Source: an uncultured Clostridia bacterium | GTDB taxonomy: Bacteria > Bacillota > Clostridia > Lachnospirales > UBA5962 | DNA: 64,000 bases | Direction of reading: 5' to 3' | Assembly: GCA_946481295.1 (NCBI GenBank) | Contig: CAMLLW010000004.1 | Span: 1-64,000, forward strand | Shown: positions 25,456 to 35,722 of the stretch, in pieces | Layout: each line of letters begins with the position of its first letter | How positions within the stretch are numbered: the stretch's first letter is position 1 | Notes under the pieces: generated by a model | What the model was told of the DNA's origin: nothing | Databases searched by the model: none | What the model saw: only the letters and a program-made list of their open reading frames with translations | Position numbers and translations under genes: made by a program

Positions 25456-28400
25456 CTATTGTAAAATAATATCTAAAATATACATAAAATCTCCCATTTT
25501 TAAGCTTTCTTTAGGATTAGCATTTAAATCTCTAAAGAAACCTAATTCACCAGCTTTTAATAATTCGTTATGATATTTAGAATCACTATTTTTAATATCT
25601 TTATATGGAGTATCATCTAAAGATGGAAAATACTTTATAGGTGTACCAGTTTTATTTTCATAAACTTTTACTAAAGAGCTAATACCTGCTTCTCTCGAAA
25701 CAATTGAACCACTAACTAAGATTTTAGCTCTGCCTAAAGCATCAAAATTATCTTTACTTAATTGTTTATTCATTAAAACAGATTTATCTCCTTTAATAAC
25801 ACTTGCTATTATTTGATTAAATTGGTTAGCATGTATATAATCATTTTCATTATAAACACCTAAATCCATTATATCTAATTTATTAGTTACTCTTAACATA
25901 TTTTCTTTTGTTTCACCATAACCTAAAACACTTAAAGGTTTATCTTTTAATGCAACACTATAAACTGCAGGTTTATAAATTTCAAAACTTACTAAATTAT
26001 CTAAATTATTATATTGATAATCTACAGGTATCCATCCTTCTAATCCACTATAATTAACATAAGTACAGATATTATCATATGTTTTATTTATATTTTTATT
26101 AATAACCATATTTGCTTTTAATGGTTTTTGAAATTTATTAATATTTATAGAATTAGAATTATTAGATACTTTTATATCTATACCTTGTGGCTTAGATATA
26201 TATGAGTTATTTGAATTATCTATAAAATTTTCTGTAATAGTTATAACTATTTTAGTTGAATTATTTAAATCTTTCATATTTTTAACTTCGTCATTTATTA
26301 TTGCTTTATATGGTATTGTAACTATAAAATTATCAGCTTTTATCTTTAATTCTATTTTACGCTCATCAAAAGCTTTAATTATACTATAAGGTAGTTCAAC
26401 TAATCTATTGTTAATTTCTCTATTATTATAGTGAGAAATATCTACTTCATGTATATATACTCTATTAGCTATAAGTCTAGAAATAAATCTTTCATCAACA
26501 TTATTATCTCTATTGCCTTTAGAGTCTAATTGATTAGATCTTAATCTATAAATTAAAGATTTTGATCCTCCATCATAATATAATTCAAAATCTTTATCTG
26601 GTAAAGGATACATATCTGGATTTTTATCTCCATCATAATCACCTTTACTTTTTTCTGTAATTATCTCTATATATGACCAATCAGATTCTTTTATTATTGT
26701 ATTATTTTTATTGTTTGTAATATCTGTATCTACTGGTACTTCTATTTCTATAATATCTTTATAATCTTTATCTAAACTTATTTGTACTACATATGTATAT
26801 GATTTTTTTAATTTACCATCTGTATCTTTTGTTGCTATAAGTCTAGTTTTTGCTCTTATATAGTAACGCTTATTAATATCTAATTTATTAAACTTAACCA
26901 TATAAGAATTTTTTTCTATATTATCGCTATATAAAAATTGTGCATTATCATTATCTGTACCTTTAGGAGCTATTTCTGTAGTTAAGTCACCACTATGTCT
27001 TAACCACTGAATAATTAAATAAGTATCAGATGATGGAGTATAATTAGTATTAGAGTCTTTATTATATAAATTTACATTTTTACTTGATGCTATTCCTAAT
27101 CCTTTTGGAGCGTATGGTCCTTGTAATTCCTTAGTATTCATTTCTATAGGATTTGACCAAGAAGAAAATACGCTTTCTCCCTGATCTTTATTAGCAATAG
27201 ATCTTATCCAAATAAAATAACTAGACTCTGGAAACATATTTTCTATAGTAAAATACATATATACTTTTCCGTTTTCATCTTTTAACTCACCATTTTTCTT
27301 AATATCTTCTGAATTTATAATTATTCCTCCATCTGGATAATCAGAAAATTTTTCAGAAAATTTAAGTTCATAATTTAATTCTTGTACATACTCCCATTTT
27401 ACAGTTATAGTTGTATCAGTAGAAGATACAGGATGTAATATTGGTACAATAGGAACTATATCTATAGGCTTTTCAGTATTTAATGTTGTAGCAGAAATAT
27501 AATTTGGAAAATAAGCTAATAAATTATTGCCATTTAAATTATTATATGGTCTTAAAAATATAACATAAGAAGATGCAGGTTTCATTGTGCCAGCTACATT
27601 TTCTACTGTATTTACAATATAATCTAATGTTGTTTCTCCTGATGGATTTATATCTTTCCAATTATATTTTTCTGGATTATTACTTATTTCCTTTACATAC
27701 TTTTCATAACCAAATTTACTTATAATGCTAAAATCTACTGTATGTATTTTATAATTTGCTCCATTTAAATCTATAAGTCTAATTACAGGAATATCTATAT
27801 AACTAGAAAGTTCTTTTATAATTTTATTTTTTGTAACATTGTAATTTAATGTGCCATCTTCATTTATTACCCTATTTTTATATAATATATTGTCCTTATC
27901 TTTAACAACATCTCCAAAAACTAACTTACCATCTACTAATCCTACTTTAGAATACCACTTTTGATCATTATATACTTCAAACCATTGTTCATCCCACTCT
28001 ATTCCTATTGTATTTGAAGTAATAGCTTCTACTCCATTTTCTTTTTTTATTCTTAATGGAGGCTTAGATAGCATATTTGCATTTGTAGGAATTTTATTTA
28101 TTGGAATAATATAATGTGCCCCATATGCATCTAAAGATTTTTCTCCTGTTTCATTTCTTATTGCAGAAATTTTAATGTAATAAATTTTATTCTCAATAAA
28201 TTCTTCTTGAATAAATTCTCCTAAATCATTTTTATAGTAATAATTATTTAAAGTTGTATTAAAATAAGGTACATTATCTATATTAGTAACAGATAATGTA
28301 TTACCATCTATAATAGTTGCCATCTCATCTGTCATAAAATTAAAATTTGCTTTATCATCTGTAACCCAAATTTTATATGTAACATTTTTATCTAAATATT

Positions 28401-29736
28401 TACCATATTTCGGATCTTCTACTTCAGTTTCTTTGAAAGCTTTTCTTAAAAAAGCTTCCCATGTTATATTTAAATTAAATGGAATTTCTCTATTGTCTTC
28501 TATATTATATATTGTAGGTCTATATGGACTAAAGTTATCATCTTCATTTTTATAGGTAGCTTCCTGCGATTCCATAGTAAGATTAAAGTTGACTATTCTT
28601 CCATTTTCATCTTGATAACTTACATTTTTAAATTCAACAAAAAACTTATATATAGCTACTTTTTCTTCAGGTATAGGGACTCTTTCACTTGTAATAGTCC
28701 TCGCTGTTTCACCTTGTAAAGTTTTTATAATATTTATTGCTTCTTCACCGTTTTCATCTTTACTTGTTTTTATTATTTGTAAATTTTGTATTTGTTCTCC
28801 TACAGATGATCCACTAAGCTTAGGCCAAACTAAATTTATATGAGTAATACTAAATGGATTTATATTTAAAGGAGGTTTTATATATGCTTTATCATAAATA
28901 AAAAGCTTAGTTCTTTCTGGTATAGTAGAAAATATATTCTCATTAATAGTATTTCCATTTTGTATAGTTACAGTTGTATTTATTAAAGAATCTCTCTTTG
29001 TATCTTGATATAAAGGTTCTACTTTAACAGCATAAATACTTCCAACTTTAAAATCTGATCTTGATACAACGTAAGATGCAGTTTTATTATCTATAGTTAA
29101 TTCATCTTTATTAACTATTTTAGACTCTATATTTTCAAAATTTAATTTTTTATCTTGTGATATTTCTGTAAAATTTATTTCATATGCGGTAAAAAATTGA
29201 TTCCCATCTATTGTTGGTAAAGTCCAACTAACTTTCATTTTATCTAAATCATTTTCACCTATAGCTTTAACTTCAATTTCTGTCATAAATAAAAATTCAG
29301 ATATTATAGAGCCTGGTTTATCTACTGAAATAGGAGTACCATCTGCAGTAAATTCATTTTCCTTATATACTGGAACTATTTTAAATTGATAAAAGCTACC
29401 TTTATCTAATTCAAGATCTAAATCATATCTAAGTATTTCATTTTCATCACCTTGATAATCTATATTATTCTGAGATGAAAAATCAGGGTATTGTTCTGAT
29501 TTTGTTGCATTTCTATAATAAATTCTATAACCTTGTAATGTTCCTCCAGTAGGAGATTTATCATTAGCTTTTTTCCAACTAAAAATTAATTTATATCGAT
29601 TATTCTCTAAAGAATTTACCTCTAATTTAGATTTAAAATTTTGACTAGCTCCAAAAACTTTTATATTAGGTAAATAAGTAATTATAAAAGAAACAATTAA
29701 GATAAATGATGTTAGTCTTTTTAATATATCTTTCAT
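25456..29736 (-). CDS. Giant secreted fibronectin type III surface protein
   Basis: 1426 residues. Signal peptide at about 1-30 (ILIVSFIITYLPNIKVFGA). A long array of fibronectin-III-like beta domains follows; typical cores are RYKLIFSWKKAN, MKVSWTLPTIDG, HINLVWPKLSG, NLNITWEAF, TIGIEWDEQWFE and TITVKWEYVQEL. Near residue 1031 an acidic GDYDGDKNPD linker leads into another beta domain (FIVTIPYKAIINDE). The last roughly 160 residues resemble a degenerate SLH (S-layer homology) region. A GGAGG site precedes the ATG. It lies 51 bases after an even larger protein of matching architecture, so the two form an operon. Probably a cell-envelope or adhesive protein; ligand unknown. No LPxTG motif. Confidence 0.8.
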   Translation of the reverse strand: MKDILKRLTSFILIVSFIITYLPNIKVFGASQNFKSKLEVNSLENNRYKLIFSWKKANDKSPTGGTLQGYRIYYRNATKSEQYPDFSSQNNIDYQGDENEILRYDLDLELDKGSFYQFKIVPVYKENEFTADGTPISVDKPGSIISEFLFMTEIEVKAIGENDLDKMKVSWTLPTIDGNQFFTAYEINFTEISQDKKLNFENIESKIVNKDELTIDNKTASYVVSRSDFKVGSIYAVKVEPLYQDTKRDSLINTTVTIQNGNTINENIFSTIPERTKLFIYDKAYIKPPLNINPFSITHINLVWPKLSGSSVGEQIQNLQIIKTSKDENGEEAINIIKTLQGETARTITSERVPIPEEKVAIYKFFVEFKNVSYQDENGRIVNFNLTMESQEATYKNEDDNFSPYRPTIYNIEDNREIPFNLNITWEAFLRKAFKETEVEDPKYGKYLDKNVTYKIWVTDDKANFNFMTDEMATIIDGNTLSVTNIDNVPYFNTTLNNYYYKNDLGEFIQEEFIENKIYYIKISAIRNETGEKSLDAYGAHYIIPINKIPTNANMLSKPPLRIKKENGVEAITSNTIGIEWDEQWFEVYNDQKWYSKVGLVDGKLVFGDVVKDKDNILYKNRVINEDGTLNYNVTKNKIIKELSSYIDIPVIRLIDLNGANYKIHTVDFSIISKFGYEKYVKEISNNPEKYNWKDINPSGETTLDYIVNTVENVAGTMKPASSYVIFLRPYNNLNGNNLLAYFPNYISATTLNTEKPIDIVPIVPILHPVSSTDTTITVKWEYVQELNYELKFSEKFSDYPDGGIIINSEDIKKNGELKDENGKVYMYFTIENMFPESSYFIWIRSIANKDQGESVFSSWSNPIEMNTKELQGPYAPKGLGIASSKNVNLYNKDSNTNYTPSSDTYLIIQWLRHSGDLTTEIAPKGTDNDNAQFLYSDNIEKNSYMVKFNKLDINKRYYIRAKTRLIATKDTDGKLKKSYTYVVQISLDKDYKDIIEIEVPVDTDITNNKNNTIIKESDWSYIEIITEKSKGDYDGDKNPDMYPLPDKDFELYYDGGSKSLIYRLRSNQLDSKGNRDNNVDERFISRLIANRVYIHEVDISHYNNREINNRLVELPYSIIKAFDERKIELKIKADNFIVTIPYKAIINDEVKNMKDLNNSTKIVITITENFIDNSNNSYISKPQGIDIKVSNNSNSININKFQKPLKANMVINKNINKTYDNICTYVNYSGLEGWIPVDYQYNNLDNLVSFEIYKPAVYSVALKDKPLSVLGYGETKENMLRVTNKLDIMDLGVYNENDYIHANQFNQIIASVIKGDKSVLMNKQLSKDNFDALGRAKILVSGSIVSREAGISSLVKVYENKTGTPIKYFPSLDDTPYKDIKNSDSKYHNELLKAGELGFFRDLNANPKESLKMGDFMYILDIILQ

Positions 29737-29787
29737 CTATTGTCCTCCATTTATTGTTTTAAAATAATAAAATTTGCTATAAAATTT

Positions 29788-32700
29788 TTATAAATTTACT
29801 TTACCATCTAAAGTAGTTAATAATTCTAACATTTTATTTATGTTTATTGTTGATCGTGGATTTAAATTTGTATCATTATAAATATTTAATTCTAATGCTA
29901 CTTTTATACTTTTTTCAAATTTAGGATCTATATTTTTTATATTAGAAGTTATTCCATAATTTCTAATTGATATTGAATCAATTTTAGTATTCGTCCTAAT
30001 CTCATAACATACCATTGTTAAATATATAGATTCTTGTAAATAAATATTACTTTGTTTGTTACCTAATAATTCAGTATATCCTTTAGATAATAAAAATTCT
30101 GTACTATTAGTTCCACTTTTTGCACCTGATAATCTTGCAATTGTATCTAAAAACATCTGTCTTGTAACAACTTTATCTAAGTCTATATATCCATTTATAC
30201 CTAAAATATCATACAAATCATATTTTGATATTATTGAAAATGTTTTACTAGCATTATCATTTCCAACAAGACCAGGTATAACTAATATTTGTCCAACAAA
30301 AATATATATACCTGGCTTTTTAGTGAAAATGCCCTTGTTTTTTCCAAAGTTTTGTATTTCTAAAGTGTTTCCAAAATTTGAAGATGATAAGTCATATCCT
30401 TTTATAGCAAGAGTTTCATCTGTAGATTTATATAAAATATACATATTAAGATCTAATTCATTAATATTTAATTTCTCTTTTAATGTTCTTGTAAAATAAT
30501 TATCTGATCTTTGTATCATTTCTTGTTTAAAAACTTCAACTGATTTCAAAAAATATCTTACCATTTCTTCAAAACTAATATTATTATCTAAACTATCTTT
30601 TATATATTTTTCTATCGAATTTGATGAAGAATGCTTTTCTATATTTTCTAAATACATATTAAGAATTTCTTCATCCCAATTTAAATTAAGTATTTCACTT
30701 CCAATTAATTCAAAATTTATTTTTATTTCATCAGATAAAGTGTTTTCTTCATTTCTAAAATTATGTGGAGTAGATGTTTCTATAAATATTTTTATATAAT
30801 AATCTTTTATATCTTTATTTTTTACTTTTCTAGACATTGTAATTAAATCTTCGTTTAACTCAGCATTTATCGCTTTTGTTGGTATAATAATATCTATATC
30901 ATTATTTAAAATAATTTTAAATCCTTTTTCAGAATTATTTGCATTTATTAAAATTTGAGCAGGTATATAATAAGTTAATGTTCTTGCTCCTTTTTTACTT
31001 GTTATAAGTTCTATATTTGAGTCAATAGAATTTTTAATTAAATCATCAAATTTACTTTGTCTATATACTGTTACAAAATTTTCTGTAGAATCTGCAATTG
31101 TCCAATAAGGATCTTTAATAACTTTTAATAACTCTTCTTTAAAATAATCTTTCCAATCACTTACGTTTTTATCTTTATCATAATCACCTTGTTTTTGATT
31201 TGTTCTTGTTATAGCTGTATTTGAATAAGCAGATATATCTTTAGTAGATATACTATACATTCTTACTCTTATACTATAATTTGTATTGGACTTTAATCCA
31301 CTAATTCTATAAGTAAAATGTATATATCCTTCTTCTTTAGATTTCTTTGCATCCTTTTTAAGTAAGGAACTATCTAATTTTCTAGGTTCAGAAAATTCAT
31401 TATTTTCTTCTTTTATTGAATACTCTATTTCATACTCTTTTCCTAACAAATCTAAATTTTTTATAGGAGCATCAAATCTTATAATAAATTCTGATTCTGG
31501 ATCATAATCTTCTCTATCATTATCTACATATAAATTTATAGGAGCTTTTAAAGTAGATGTTGTTCCTGAAATAACACTCCAATTAGAATACTTAGTATCA
31601 TTACCAATAACTCTTACAGTCCTTACATAGTAAAAATATATTTGATTAGATATTAATGTATTATCAATAAGATCTAAATCTAAATCTTTATATATTATTT
31701 GAAATTTATCTGTATCTGCAGGTACAAAACTACTTCCATTAAAAATATCAGGTGAATATTTTTTATTATCTCTCTCAATTTCACTAGTTCTTAAAAATAA
31801 TTTATCTATATCTGGCATAGTTTTTTGTAATTTATCATAATATGATTTTAAATCTTCTCTTTCGATAAGATTTGAATTATCTATTTGTTTATTTCTTGTT
31901 CTTATTATTTCATAATTAATCTTAACTTTGCTATTTTCTTCTGGGATTTCTACATAAGGCCAAAATATTGTTGCTGTATCTAATCCAATATCTTTAATGC
32001 CTAGTACTGGAGATGCGGGTACTTTATCAGAGTCATCAGGTATATTTGGAGTAGAACCTGTAAGAGTAGCAATTAAATTAGAAAATAAAGATTCTAATAT
32101 AATATTATTATTTTCTTTATCTTTTGGTATATACTCTGATCCTAAAGCTACATAAATATAATACTTTTGATTTTCATCTAATCCACTAATAATGATTTCT
32201 GGAGTAAAATCTATACCATTTGAAAGCATATTATAATATTTGCTTAAGTCTAAACCTTCAAATCTTAAAACTTTACTATCTCTTAACTCTGTTAGTTGTG
32301 AATTAGTTATTTCTATTTCTTCTTTTGAATTTAATTTATAATTTTTAACTAAACTTAACTTTTTATCTAGATTATTTTCTTCTGCAACTTCTTTTATTTT
32401 ATCTTCATTTTGTGATATATAAATATTTGTAAAAAAGTTCAATTTATCGTTAAGTAATTCTTTACTATAATCATTTTCTTTCATAAAACTTAAAATTTCT
32501 TTACTTGCATGTCTCCAACTAATAGTAAACTTCTTTATATCTTCTTTTTTACTATGTAAATCATAAGGTGCAGGTAATTCTTGTTTTAATAAATCACTTA
32601 ATGTCATACTATCATATTTAGATTGCATATCTTCATTTTGATTTGTCATAACATTTAAAAAATAAATTCTAGGATAGTAAAAATCAATAGAATTATTTTC

Positions 32701-34677
32701 ATTAGGCTTATCTTCTAATGCCCTTTGAGCATCAACTTCAAATGCTACATTAGCATAAAATTTACCATTTATATCTGTTAAATTGTAACTACCTTGAGCT
32801 ATTTCCTCTTCAGTTTTTAAATCTATAACTTTATAATTTAAAACATAACTTGTTTCTGACTCTTTATTAATTTTTATATTTACTCTTGCAAATGCTTTTC
32901 CTTGACCTACTGGTTTAGAATATAAACTTTTTTTAATATCATAAGTAACATTAATTTCTTTTTCTTCTCCTTCTTGTGAATCTATCATCGATATAATATC
33001 TTTACTATTACCCATACTCCACTCTAAATTCATGTATAATTTTCCTTTTGTGCCGTATAAATCTTCACTTGGATAAGAGTCTAAAGGTTTTAAAATATAA
33101 TCTAAAATTTTAAAGTCTGTTGCTGTATCTAATTGCATGTGTTTTGCTGAATGATTAAAAATAGTTTTTTCTGAATAAATATTTTTATCTCTTTCTTTAC
33201 TATTTTCAGGATTAAAAAAAATCTGATAACAACCACCTGCAGGTTGTGAAGATAAATTAAAATAAACTTCTTCTTTTCCATCACTATATTCTTCTAAAGA
33301 TTTTGTATTATCTAATTCTAAACTATAAGTTCCTTTTATATTTTTATATTGATCCAATGCTAAAAAGAAACCTGATCTATATGTAAATTTATACTTTAAA
33401 AATGTAAATATAGTTCCATATGGAACAGATGTAGAACTTATAGAATTTATATTTGAATTATTATAGTCTAAAACATTATATCTTATATTTACATCTGTAA
33501 ATAATGTACTTGGTTGTAAATCTTCTAATCTTAATTCTATTTTTCCTGAATCTAAACGTTTTATAAAACTTTTATTTTTATCAGGTTTTGTAGAATTAGA
33601 ACCTATTATATTTATTCCTTGCTCATTTTCATTTAAATTTAAAATATTATCTATTGTTACTGTTAAAATACCTCCACTACCTTCTTGATTTATATTATCG
33701 TTCATAGTTAAAGTAATACCTATTTTATAATTTTCTTTAGTAGCAGGTTCTTTTTTTGGACTTCCATTATTATCTAAAAATAATATTTCTGGTTGATTAA
33801 ATCTTATAGATACACCAACTTTTTCTGATGCAGGCTTTTCACCATTATCATAATCTAATTCATATTTATCATTTCTAGTATCAGAATCATTTAGTTTATT
33901 TAGTTCATCAACTTTGTTAGTTGAATATGGTATTGACACTAAATTTTTCATATCTATTCCTAAAAAAGCTAATTTATTTTCTATTGTATCTGATTGATTA
34001 TTTACATAAAAATTATATATATTACCATCTGATAAAGAATCTATAGAAAAATCAACAGTATCTAATGATAATTTAACATGAAACTTACTGTCACCTAACT
34101 TTAGTGAAACTCCTTTAGAAATATTCTTTATATCAATTACTGGTGTATTCTCTCCTTCTTTAACAGATATATCATATTTATTATTATTATTTGAATTTAT
34201 GAAAGTTTCTACATTTACATAATTATTATTACCTTCATGAATATCTAATCTGTCATTTATATTATCTTGTTGCCAATTATTATTATTCCAACTATAAGTA
34301 AAATATCTTAATTGAATACCATTATCAATATTTTCTAATTTTTTTACTTTAATTTCTATCTTTGTTTTTTCATCTTTTAAATATACAACTGAAAGTTCTT
34401 GATTATTAGATAAATTTGCAATTTTTAATTTTCCTAATAATGATCCTATTTTTCTGTCAGCATCTACAGGTGCATATTGTCCTGCGCTACCTTCTTTAAG
34501 ACTTTTTTCTAAATCTAATTCTAATATATTACTATTTTTTAATTTACTATTATCACTAATAACTTCTATGTTATTATGTTTAATATTTTTAGCATATACT
34601 TTTAAAACTGCCATATTAGGTAAAATTGCATTAATACACATAGTTAATAGTATTAAAATAGATAATACCTTTTTCAT
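29788..34677 (-). CDS. Giant secreted surface protein with fibronectin III domains
   Basis: 1629 residues, the largest gene here. Signal peptide at about 1-30 (ILILLTMCINAILPNMAVLKVYA). Residues 30-700 are beta-rich, Asn/Lys/Ser-rich, of unrecognised type. Fibronectin-III-like domains lie at about 890-1160 (DTATIFWPYVEIP; NTNYSIRVRMYSIS). An acidic GDYDKDKN linker occurs near residue 1162, followed by a beta domain (DIDIIIPTKAINAE) that matches one in the downstream protein, then a C-terminal degenerate SLH-like region (VVTRQMFLDTIARL, SIKVALELNIYND). ATG with AGGAGG-type site. First gene of the pair. No sortase motif, so attachment would rely on the SLH-like tail. Confidence 0.78.
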   Translation of the reverse strand: MKKVLSILILLTMCINAILPNMAVLKVYAKNIKHNNIEVISDNSKLKNSNILELDLEKSLKEGSAGQYAPVDADRKIGSLLGKLKIANLSNNQELSVVYLKDEKTKIEIKVKKLENIDNGIQLRYFTYSWNNNNWQQDNINDRLDIHEGNNNYVNVETFINSNNNNKYDISVKEGENTPVIDIKNISKGVSLKLGDSKFHVKLSLDTVDFSIDSLSDGNIYNFYVNNQSDTIENKLAFLGIDMKNLVSIPYSTNKVDELNKLNDSDTRNDKYELDYDNGEKPASEKVGVSIRFNQPEILFLDNNGSPKKEPATKENYKIGITLTMNDNINQEGSGGILTVTIDNILNLNENEQGINIIGSNSTKPDKNKSFIKRLDSGKIELRLEDLQPSTLFTDVNIRYNVLDYNNSNINSISSTSVPYGTIFTFLKYKFTYRSGFFLALDQYKNIKGTYSLELDNTKSLEEYSDGKEEVYFNLSSQPAGGCYQIFFNPENSKERDKNIYSEKTIFNHSAKHMQLDTATDFKILDYILKPLDSYPSEDLYGTKGKLYMNLEWSMGNSKDIISMIDSQEGEEKEINVTYDIKKSLYSKPVGQGKAFARVNIKINKESETSYVLNYKVIDLKTEEEIAQGSYNLTDINGKFYANVAFEVDAQRALEDKPNENNSIDFYYPRIYFLNVMTNQNEDMQSKYDSMTLSDLLKQELPAPYDLHSKKEDIKKFTISWRHASKEILSFMKENDYSKELLNDKLNFFTNIYISQNEDKIKEVAEENNLDKKLSLVKNYKLNSKEEIEITNSQLTELRDSKVLRFEGLDLSKYYNMLSNGIDFTPEIIISGLDENQKYYIYVALGSEYIPKDKENNNIILESLFSNLIATLTGSTPNIPDDSDKVPASPVLGIKDIGLDTATIFWPYVEIPEENSKVKINYEIIRTRNKQIDNSNLIEREDLKSYYDKLQKTMPDIDKLFLRTSEIERDNKKYSPDIFNGSSFVPADTDKFQIIYKDLDLDLIDNTLISNQIYFYYVRTVRVIGNDTKYSNWSVISGTTSTLKAPINLYVDNDREDYDPESEFIIRFDAPIKNLDLLGKEYEIEYSIKEENNEFSEPRKLDSSLLKKDAKKSKEEGYIHFTYRISGLKSNTNYSIRVRMYSISTKDISAYSNTAITRTNQKQGDYDKDKNVSDWKDYFKEELLKVIKDPYWTIADSTENFVTVYRQSKFDDLIKNSIDSNIELITSKKGARTLTYYIPAQILINANNSEKGFKIILNNDIDIIIPTKAINAELNEDLITMSRKVKNKDIKDYYIKIFIETSTPHNFRNEENTLSDEIKINFELIGSEILNLNWDEEILNMYLENIEKHSSSNSIEKYIKDSLDNNISFEEMVRYFLKSVEVFKQEMIQRSDNYFTRTLKEKLNINELDLNMYILYKSTDETLAIKGYDLSSSNFGNTLEIQNFGKNKGIFTKKPGIYIFVGQILVIPGLVGNDNASKTFSIISKYDLYDILGINGYIDLDKVVTRQMFLDTIARLSGAKSGTNSTEFLLSKGYTELLGNKQSNIYLQESIYLTMVCYEIRTNTKIDSISIRNYGITSNIKNIDPKFEKSIKVALELNIYNDTNLNPRSTININKMLELLTTLDGKVNL

Positions 34678-34841
34678 TTAATACCTCCTATTTTTTATTT
34701 TTAAATAATACTTTTATTTTATCGACTATTTTATATATACCTTATAAGCATACATAAAAATTTATCTAATTTTTGTAAAAATTTCTAAATTTATTATATT
34801 TCTATACAATTTTTATATAAAACATACATAATTATTTGTAT

Positions 34842-34870
34842 TTGACATACACTTTTAATAATTATAAAAT
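34842..34870 (+). promoter_or_regulatory. Promoter of tRNA-Arg
   Basis: TTGACA at 34842-34847, a 17-base spacer and TAAAAT at 34865-34870. Predicted start about 4 bases before the tRNA. Confidence 0.85.
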
Positions 34871-34880
34871 AATATTATAA

Positions 34881-34952
34881 ACATTCTTAGCTTAATGGAT
34901 AAAGCGTTTGGTTCCGAACCAAATAATAGGGGTTCAATTCCCCTAGAATGTA
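34881..34952 (+). tRNA. tRNA-Arg (anticodon CCG)
   Basis: All arms close: acceptor ACATTCT (34881-34887) with AGAATGT (34945-34951); D stem GCTT/AAGC; anticodon stem TTTGG/CCAAA with loop TTCCGAA, anticodon CCG at 34914-34916; T stem AGGGG/CCCCT with loop TTCAATT. Discriminator A at 34952; CCA is not encoded. Reads CGG, a codon that must be very rare in this AT-rich genome. Confidence 0.93.
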
Positions 34953-34956
34953 TAAA

Positions 34957-34988
34957 AAAAAACTATATTTTTAAAATATAGTTTTTTA
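34957..34988. terminator. Terminator of tRNA-Arg
   Basis: 15-base arms (34957-34971 and 34973-34987) of A-run, CTATA core and T-run; the loop takes a few inner bases. Also serves the convergent gene ending at 34986. Confidence 0.8.
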
Positions 34989-35669
34989 ATTCCATATTAA
35001 ATTATTTAAATATCTATAATAAGGTCTTCTAAAAGAATATAATTCACATAGTATATGTTTTTCTATTAATGCTCTAAGGAGGCTATATCTACACCAATGT
35101 CCTCTCTTTGTATCCATATTTATATCATCTGCTTCCTCTATAGAATTTATAATATTATCTAATACTTTATCAACTAATTGAGCAATATATTCTCTATCTA
35201 AATAATTATTATATATTGGACTTCCTTCATACTCCTCTTTATTTAAAACATTTAGCATATGTGGATAGATCCTTTTATTTATTTCACTTAATAAATTTTC
35301 AAAAAAATCCATTTCCTCTTGAACATCATTATTAGTATTCAATTTTTGTTTATCTGAATTTGAATTTTCAAAATTTATAAAATTTGATTTTCTTTGAGTA
35401 TTTTGTGGCGTTCCATACTGTTCATTTTTTTCGCAATTACATTTTTCGCTAATATATTCATTTTTAGGATTTACTTCTAATATTGTATAATCTTTATTTT
35501 CTGTACAAATATCTGGTAATTTTATTGTCGGATTATTAAATTTAATTGATTTAATTTTTTTACTTTGACTATACTTATTAAAATAATTATAGTAATATAA
35601 TTTCTTATCTTTATTATATAAATTAAAATCGTTACAACTTTCATCTACACTTCTAAAATTCAAACCCAC
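34986..35669 (-). CDS. Uncharacterised protein with conserved-looking C-terminal domain
   Basis: 227 residues if the GTG at 35669 is used. AGGAGGG lies 8 bases upstream of it, while longer in-frame starts at 35789 or inside the upstream gene have none. The N-terminal half is Asn/Lys/Tyr-rich and probably disordered, with a CNCE motif. The last 90 residues are helical and ordered (EYIAQLVDKVLDNIINSIEEA; RGHWCRYSLLRALIEKHILC; ELYSFRRPYYRYLNNLIWN). I recall no named family. It follows a membrane-protein gene in the same direction, 54 bases away, so the two are probably one operon, perhaps sporulation-related, though nothing proves that. Confidence 0.7.
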   Translation of the reverse strand: MGLNFRSVDESCNDFNLYNKDKKLYYYNYFNKYSQSKKIKSIKFNNPTIKLPDICTENKDYTILEVNPKNEYISEKCNCEKNEQYGTPQNTQRKSNFINFENSNSDKQKLNTNNDVQEEMDFFENLLSEINKRIYPHMLNVLNKEEYEGSPIYNNYLDREYIAQLVDKVLDNIINSIEEADDINMDTKRGHWCRYSLLRALIEKHILCELYSFRRPYYRYLNNLIWN

Positions 35670-35722
35670 AATACTTACCCTCCTGTTATAATATAAGACT
35701 TCATTTTTATTAATATATGCCA

